A stretch of DNA of 36,892 nt from Actinomadura sp. HBU206391 (GTDB lineage Bacteria; Actinomycetota; Actinomycetes; Streptosporangiales; Streptosporangiaceae): the NCBI RefSeq assembly GCF_014323665.1, contig NZ_JABVEB010000053.1, positions 1-36,892 on the forward strand, given 5' to 3'. Positions 32,161 through 36,892 of this stretch are shown here, in pieces. Under the pieces are notes generated by a model, which saw only the letters and a list, made by a program, of their open reading frames with translations, searched no databases and was not told the DNA's origin. Made by a program: the position numbers and the translations under genes. Numbering within the stretch: the stretch's first letter is position 1; each line of letters starts with the position of its first letter.

Positions 32161-32526
32161 ATGGGTTCTATCGAGACTCCATCCCCCGCGACGCCCTCCG
32201 CCCGGCCGCCCTCCACAGACACGCCTACCGCCGACGCAGCGTCATCCGACACGCCGCCTTCCGTGCTCGCCATGCGCATCGGTGTGGTCGCCGCCGAGGC
32301 GGCCTTCGCGTCGTTCGCCCGCAGCATCGACTTCGACGAGGTCGCCGCCGGAGACCTCGACTTCGAGGGGTCGATCGGCGCGGCCGACTGGCCGGTGTTC
32401 AGGCTGGTGCTCGACACGCTGGCGGCGCCTGCGGGCCAGGGTGACACCAGGACGCTCGACGAGCGGCGCGCGGACGCCCTGAACGACCTGGCCCGCATCT
32501 GCCTGGCGGCCAAGAACACCCGCTGA
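32161..32526 (+). CDS. Small protein with a DUF222-like segment, unknown
   Basis: A 121-aa protein. Residues 1-35 are Ser/Thr/Pro-rich and probably disordered. The rest is helical, with GVVAAEAAFASFARSIDFDEV and a C-terminal RTLDERRADALNDLARICL. That last segment resembles the RTxxQRRADAL(V)xLAR stretch of DUF222 (13E12-type) proteins as I recall them, but the HNH nuclease half typical of that family is missing, so it may be a truncated relative or an independent small gene with chance similarity. The start is supported by a TAGACT box six bases upstream. It converges on the siderophore operon and follows the 75-bp inverted repeat. Confidence 0.6.
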   Translation: MGSIETPSPATPSARPPSTDTPTADAASSDTPPSVLAMRIGVVAAEAAFASFARSIDFDEVAAGDLDFEGSIGAADWPVFRLVLDTLAAPAGQGDTRTLDERRADALNDLARICLAAKNTR

Positions 32527-32572
32527 GACGGCGCTCGCGGGACGGCCTACGGGGGGAGCGGCGGCCTGAGCC

Positions 32573-33754
32573 TCAGCCGGCCAGGTAGTGGAAGTCCGGC
32601 TCGGGGTGCATCAGAAAGTCGTGGTGCGAGATGTTCCAGGCGTACGCGCCGGCCATCCCGAAGGCCACGATGTCGCCGGCGCGCAGGTCGCCCATTGGCA
32701 CGTCGCGGGCGAACACGTCCTTCGGCGTGCACAGCTGCCCGACCAGGGTCGCCGTTTCCGGCGGGCGTTGCGGTTCGCCGTCCGTCACGCCGTCCGGGTC
32801 ACCGTCCTGTTCGCGGTCCGGTCCGTTGGAGCTCCAGCGCGAGAGCACGGCGAACGGCTGATCGTGGCCCTTGGCGACGGGGGTGCGCAGATGATGGGTG
32901 CCGCCGCGCAGCACCGCGAACGCCTCACCGCGAGTGCGCTTGACCTCCAGCACGTCGGTGACGTACCAGCCGTGATAGGCCGTCACCGCCCTGCCCGGCT
33001 CCACGCGCAGCGCCGGCCCGCCGGACGCCAGCCGCGTGAGCCCGGCGCCGTACGCCGCCCAGTCGAAGCGTTCAGCGGGAGCGCGGTAGTCGACCGCCAT
33101 CCCGCCGCCCAGATTGACCTCGGCGGCGTCGAGGTGCTCGGCCGCCCAGCCGAGGATCCGCCCGGCCAGCTCCAGCAGGGCCGGCGCGGCCAGCCCGGAC
33201 GCCAGGTGGGCGTGCACACCGCGCAGCCGGACCCACGGCATGCGGGGCAGCAGTTCCAGGCACCTACCGATGGCGGCGTCGTCCATGCCGAACGGGCCGT
33301 TCATCGTGAGCGCCGCCCCGGCGACCGTGACGTCGAGGTTGGCGCGCAGCAGCACGTCCGGCTCGCGGCCCAGCCGCCGGCCGATCGCGGCGATTCGCTC
33401 CAGCTCGCGGGGGCTCTCCACGTGGATCCGGTCGACGCCGAGCCTCAGCGCGAGTTCCAGCTCCTCGTCGGTCTTGCCGGGGCCGCCGAGGGCCAGTCGC
33501 GCGCCGGGCAGCGTCCGCGCCACATGGGCGAGCTCACCCCCGGACGAGACCTCGATTCCGTCGACGTACGGCTCCAGCGCCGCGAGTACCCGCGGGTCTG
33601 GGTTGGCCTTGGCCGCGTAGAAGATCTGCGCGGCGGGCAGTGCGCCGCGGATCGCGGCGGCGTGCTCGCTCAGGCCGGCGAGGTCGTACAGGTACGCGGG
33701 GAACCGTTCCAGCCCGAGCACGCGGGCGCGGACCGCGCTCGGCGGCTCCATCAT
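32573..33754 (-). CDS. PLP-dependent decarboxylase of a siderophore operon (fold type III)
   Basis: A 393-aa alanine-racemase-fold decarboxylase related to ornithine/diaminopimelate decarboxylases. Seen are the PLP Lys49 in FYAAKANPDP, GIEVSSGGEL, GVHAHLAS, the glycine-rich phosphate loop NLGGGMAVDY, RVEPGRAV, the active-site Cys in GQLCTPKDVF and the terminal GAYAWNISHHDF. In NRPS-independent siderophore clusters such enzymes decarboxylate an amino acid-citrate intermediate or a free amino acid (as SbnH or PvsE do). Its ATG at 33754 overlaps the upstream synthetase stop as ATGA, so it is translationally coupled. The order synthetase, synthetase, decarboxylase on one strand fits joint siderophore synthesis. 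The exact substrate is not determined. Confidence 0.9.
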   Translation of the reverse strand: MMEPPSAVRARVLGLERFPAYLYDLAGLSEHAAAIRGALPAAQIFYAAKANPDPRVLAALEPYVDGIEVSSGGELAHVARTLPGARLALGGPGKTDEELELALRLGVDRIHVESPRELERIAAIGRRLGREPDVLLRANLDVTVAGAALTMNGPFGMDDAAIGRCLELLPRMPWVRLRGVHAHLASGLAAPALLELAGRILGWAAEHLDAAEVNLGGGMAVDYRAPAERFDWAAYGAGLTRLASGGPALRVEPGRAVTAYHGWYVTDVLEVKRTRGEAFAVLRGGTHHLRTPVAKGHDQPFAVLSRWSSNGPDREQDGDPDGVTDGEPQRPPETATLVGQLCTPKDVFARDVPMGDLRAGDIVAFGMAGAYAWNISHHDFLMHPEPDFHYLAG

Positions 33755-35424
33755 CGCGCTCCGAACGGGCTCGGAACCCCGACGTAGCTCGCACGGCGGT
33801 CGGCGGTGCGCTCCCAGCGGGTCCGCAGGTTGGCCTTTGCCGGCAGCGGCACCCCGGCCAGCAGCGCCCGCAGCCGCGCGGCCCCCTCGGGGCCGATGTC
33901 CTCCGCGTGCCCACGCGCGTAGCGTTCGATGCGGCGGTGGACCAACCGCCACAGCTCGGGCTCCGCACCGGGATGCAGATCGGCGATCGCCGCCGCCAGC
34001 TCGGCCAGATGGTTGACGATCAGGCAGTAGACCACCCGGTTCCAGCCGTGCCCGGCCTCGTAGGTGAGCGACTCGCGTACGCGGGGAGGCAGTTCGGCCA
34101 GGTCCCGGTGCGCGTCGCAGGTGGCGACGAGCTTGGTGCCCTCCAGATCCCGGAAGATCGCCTGGACCGGCCGGTCGGCCGCGTCGACCGCGACGAGCAC
34201 GTTCTGCAGATGGGGTTCGAGCACGACCCCGTACGCCAGGAAGGCGTGCAGGACGGGGGGCGCGACCAGCCGCACATAGCCGTCCCACCAGGCCAGCGCC
34301 TCCTCGGGCGGGGCGCCCGCGAGCATCCGGGTGAGCGAGGCCGGGCTGTTTCCGTACGGATCGGCGAGGGCGGCGGCGAGCAGCGGCGTGCCGGCGTGCC
34401 CCCGTACGCCGGAGCGGACGATGACGCCGAGCCCCTCGTGCAGCCGGCGGTCGGCGAGCGTGACGGTGCGATAGGCCGGCTCGGTGAGCAGCGCGCATCC
34501 GTCGAAGGCCGCGCCCAGCGAGGCGAACACCGGGCGCAGCAGCCGGCTGAGCGCGACCGCGCCGGTCAGTTCGTACCACGCGTTCTTGCGGACGCAGTTG
34601 GTGATGCGCACGTCGAGGCTGAACTTGCAGAACAGATCCGCGTCCGGCAGGTAGGCGGTGCGGACCGACGACGTCGGGGCCGCCTCGGGGCCCACGATGC
34701 CGAGATCGAGGACGCCACCGCCGGCGAGCGCGGCCGCCAGCACCGGCCGCTCCGCCAGCAGGGAGAACTGCCACGGGTGTACGGGCAGGGTCCGGTAGCC
34801 GCGCGGCGCGGGCGGCCCCAGCAGCTCCAGCGGGCCGAGGTCGCCCTCCTCGGCGACCAGGTCGGCGCGCACGGCGAGCCACCGGAGCCGGAAGCGGGCG
34901 CGCGCCTCGGGCGCGTACGGAAGCCAGTCGGCGGGGGCGCCCTGCCGGGCCTTGGGCGCCGGGTGGAACCGGTGACCTGCCACGAGGGCCTGTTCGGACT
35001 CGACGAACCGGTCGCTCTCCACGCCGTGGTCCCCGCTGTGATCCCGGGTGCGCTCGCGGGCCTCGATGAGCGCCGCCATGGCGGTGTGGCCGGCCGCGAC
35101 CTGTTCGGCGAACTCGGGATTGGCCTGGCCGGTGGCGAGCTCGAGCTCCCCGGCGGCAAGATCGGCAAGGCGCCGCCAGCCGACCGCGAGCCATTCGGTG
35201 CCGCGCTGTTCCTCGATCGGGGCCGCGAGCGGAAAGGTCGGGCCGCACGGCGTGCGGCGCAGCCGGGCGCGCAGCACCACGTCGACCCGCGGCAGCCGCA
35301 GGACCAGGTGCCGGCCGGCCTGGCGCACCTGGTGTTCGGGCACGCAGACCTCGCGTACCAGGCAGTTGAGCAGCGCGATGCCCGTCGCGTCGTCGGCGGT
35401 GAGAACAGGGCGGGTCAGGAGCAC
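33751..35424 (-). CDS. IucA/IucC family siderophore synthetase (second gene)
   Basis: A 557-aa NRPS-independent siderophore (NIS) synthetase, condensing a carboxylic acid such as citrate with an amine or amino acid in an ATP-dependent reaction. Family blocks: GHRFHPAPKARQG near 150 (ATP loop), VHPWQ, TSSVRT, KFSLDVRITNCVRKN, EPHLQN, IFRDLEGTKL and AKANLRTRW, in order. The N-terminal 120 residues are divergent from the core. GTG at 35424 overlaps the preceding synthetase by ten bases and the 3' end overlaps the decarboxylase, so all three are a tight operon. The two synthetases are clearly different proteins, so they probably act in successive steps. Substrate type (A, B or C) is not assigned. 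Confidence 0.93.
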   Translation of the reverse strand: MLLTRPVLTADDATGIALLNCLVREVCVPEHQVRQAGRHLVLRLPRVDVVLRARLRRTPCGPTFPLAAPIEEQRGTEWLAVGWRRLADLAAGELELATGQANPEFAEQVAAGHTAMAALIEARERTRDHSGDHGVESDRFVESEQALVAGHRFHPAPKARQGAPADWLPYAPEARARFRLRWLAVRADLVAEEGDLGPLELLGPPAPRGYRTLPVHPWQFSLLAERPVLAAALAGGGVLDLGIVGPEAAPTSSVRTAYLPDADLFCKFSLDVRITNCVRKNAWYELTGAVALSRLLRPVFASLGAAFDGCALLTEPAYRTVTLADRRLHEGLGVIVRSGVRGHAGTPLLAAALADPYGNSPASLTRMLAGAPPEEALAWWDGYVRLVAPPVLHAFLAYGVVLEPHLQNVLVAVDAADRPVQAIFRDLEGTKLVATCDAHRDLAELPPRVRESLTYEAGHGWNRVVYCLIVNHLAELAAAIADLHPGAEPELWRLVHRRIERYARGHAEDIGPEGAARLRALLAGVPLPAKANLRTRWERTADRRASYVGVPSPFGAR

Positions 35425-36892
35425 GTGTCGTCCCGTAGGTAGTTGGGTGCTGGGGGTCCGTAGTGCTTGTTGACGTCACGGGCGCCGGTGCGGGCCTTGT
35501 CGACCAGCGTCCCGGCGGTGACCATCGCCTTGGTGGGCAACCGCTCGGCCTCGAGCGTGCGGCGGCGCAGGAGGCGTGCCAGGGAACCGGCCGGGACGCC
35601 GGCCGGGGAACGACCGGCCGTGCGAGCGGTGTCGTGCCGGTCGAGTGCCTCGCCCAGCCGCTCCCTGACCATCGCCAGGCCGGTGCGGAGCGGCAGCAGC
35701 CCGCGTTCGGCCAGGCCGAACGCCACCGCGCCCGCGCACAGGTGCACGGTGATCGTGATGAAGACGCGGGCCGGCGCCTCCGGATCGCGCGTGGTCATCC
35801 GCGCGTCCATGAAGTCGTACGGCCCGCCGCCGAGGGCGGCGGTCAGTGTGCCGGGGTCGATGAGCGCACCGTCGTTGTCCTTGATCAGCAATCGCGGACT
35901 CCGTGCGTCGTCGCCGATGACGAGCGAGACGTTCTGCTGGTGCGCCTCCAGCGCGATGCCGTACCGGGTGAACAGAGCGACGTTCCAGCCGAAGAGAGCG
36001 CGTAGGTAGCCGTCGAACAGCTCAGCCACGTCCCATCGCTCGATGACGTATCCGCCCTCGGGAGCCCTGGCCAACAGCGCGGCGACCGGCACGACGTGCG
36101 CGTCGCGGGTCTGCTCCGGCAGCCGCCGTACGAGGTAGCCGAGCAGCGGATCGCCCGCGTGCCCGTAGGTCTGCTCGTCGGCGAGCAGCACCGGCGCATC
36201 GGGTTCGCGGTCGCACACCGCGCGCAGGATGCGCTGCACGAGCGCGCCGTCGGTGAGGGTACTGGGCACGATCGTGCGGCGGTTGCGCAGGCCGAGGGTG
36301 CTGGTCGGGAGCGGCAGCTTCAGGTGCGTGCGCGCGTCGACCGCGACGGTGCGCATCGACAGAGTCGGCGTGACCTCGAGGTACGCCTTCGGCGCGCGGA
36401 CCACCGCGAGATCACGGCAGGGGAGAGGGGTGAGGGGGTGGAGGGGGAGAAGATCGGTGTCCGGGTGGGACGGCAGGCCCACGTCGGCCGGGCTCGGCCA
36501 CCAGGCGGGCCGTTCGCCCGACGCGACGACGCGATGGCGGGGCACCGCCGCCCAGTGCAGCGCGAACGTGGGGTGGAACTCGGGTGCGTGACGCCGCAGG
36601 TCCGACTCGGTGAGCCCGGTGCGGCATCGCGCGGTCGGATAGACGGGGTGGTCGGTGAACGCCGCGAGCGCTTCGTAGTACGTGCCCGACCCCCGGGCCT
36701 CGACGTTCGCCAGCCGGGCGAGCACGGCGTCGTGCTCGCGGTCGTGCAGGAGCACCGTGGTGAGCGCCTGTCGGCACTCGTCGGCGAAGGCGGCCACGTC
36801 GTCGCGAGCGTCGGCGAGCCGGCGCGCGGCGGTCAGCACATCGTCGAGCCGCAGGTCCGCGCCCGGCGCGACGGTGGCCTCGGTCAGGAACC
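35415..36892 (-). CDS. IucA/IucC family siderophore synthetase (first gene, 5' end outside window)
   Basis: An NIS synthetase of at least 492 aa whose frame is open to the right edge; beyond the GTG at 36839 it still reads LTEATVAPGADLRLDD, so the real start lies outside the window. Core blocks are PEFHPTFALHW (ATP loop with a diverged HPxxK), LPLHPLTPLP, YLEVTPTLSMRTVAV, HLKLPLPTSTLGLRNRRTI, EAHQQNVSLVI and LLIKDNDGALIDP. The HPWQ, RDLEG and ITNCVRKN blocks of its neighbour are replaced, which suggests a different substrate class. It is the first visible gene of the operon; regulators, transporters and further enzymes may lie to the right. Confidence 0.9.
   Translation of the reverse strand, partial: FLTEATVAPGADLRLDDVLTAARRLADARDDVAAFADECRQALTTVLLHDREHDAVLARLANVEARGSGTYYEALAAFTDHPVYPTARCRTGLTESDLRRHAPEFHPTFALHWAAVPRHRVVASGERPAWWPSPADVGLPSHPDTDLLPLHPLTPLPCRDLAVVRAPKAYLEVTPTLSMRTVAVDARTHLKLPLPTSTLGLRNRRTIVPSTLTDGALVQRILRAVCDREPDAPVLLADEQTYGHAGDPLLGYLVRRLPEQTRDAHVVPVAALLARAPEGGYVIERWDVAELFDGYLRALFGWNVALFTRYGIALEAHQQNVSLVIGDDARSPRLLIKDNDGALIDPGTLTAALGGGPYDFMDARMTTRDPEAPARVFITITVHLCAGAVAFGLAERGLLPLRTGLAMVRERLGEALDRHDTARTAGRSPAGVPAGSLARLLRRRTLEAERLPTKAMVTAGTLVDKARTGARDVNKHYGPPAPNYLRDDTCS

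Noticed and set aside
1..36892. CRISPR array, tRNA, rRNA, intact transposase or prophage
   Set aside because: No regular spaced repeats, no tRNA-like cloverleaf noticed by eye and no transposase, integrase or phage protein motifs were found; small RNAs cannot be excluded by reading alone.

Overview
The window is chromosomal DNA from a very high-GC actinomycete, most likely an order related to Streptosporangiales. The grounds are the codon bias (G or C at nearly every third position), frequent GTG starts, several apparently leaderless promoters, an AdnAB-type helicase-nuclease, a MoeZ, a DUF3107 protein and a mycosin-like protease. Genus cannot be read from the sequence alone. The order RhlE-type helicase, DUF3107, TetR, MoeZ, alkyltransferase-like protein, AdnA, AdnB matches from memory the Mycobacterium tuberculosis block Rv3211 to Rv3201c. 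The segment therefore looks like a conserved core neighbourhood into which lineage-specific genes have been placed.

Layout. 1-4.1 kb: a 5'-truncated Fe-S RecB-like nuclease, a DUF2236 oxygenase-like protein, a frameshifted choice-of-anchor/DUF642 remnant, and a divergent alpha/beta hydrolase and glycerophosphodiester phosphodiesterase pair. 4.1-9.6 kb: DEAD-box RNA helicase with a long upstream region, a GlsB/YeaQ-type membrane protein, DUF3107, a TetR regulator with a palindrome at its 5' end, an acidic repeat protein and a flavin disulfide-reductase-like enzyme. 9.6-12.7 kb: an NHEJ locus, with separate LigD-type polymerase and ligase genes on the minus strand and Ku diverging from them. 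12.8-15.8 kb: an MMPL transporter and a divergent TetR regulator around an operator-rich spacer. 15.9-17.6 kb: MoeZ and a CsbD-like stress protein ending at a strong bidirectional terminator.

17.7-20.3 kb: an overlapping three-gene unit (membrane-anchored unknown, mycosin-like serine protease, alkyltransferase-like protein). 20.4-24.3 kb: a secreted serine hydrolase, a candidate 31-residue small gene, a Pro-rich single-pass membrane protein, a VOC-fold protein and two small conserved-looking unknowns. 24.5-31.1 kb: adnA and adnB, overlapping. 31.2-32.5 kb: a methyltransferase, a 75-bp inverted-repeat element and a short leaderless gene. 32.6 kb to the right edge: a minus-strand NRPS-independent siderophore operon with two IucA/IucC-type synthetases and a PLP-dependent decarboxylase. 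The upstream synthetase runs off the window.

Functional themes are DNA double-strand break repair (AdnAB resection motor, Ku/LigD end joining, an Fe-S RecB-like nuclease and an alkyltransferase-like damage sensor), envelope and stress functions, and iron acquisition. No tRNA, rRNA, CRISPR array, intact transposase or phage gene was seen. The least explained items are the 31-residue minus-strand gene, the 75-bp inverted repeat, the acidic repeat protein and the exact product of the siderophore genes.
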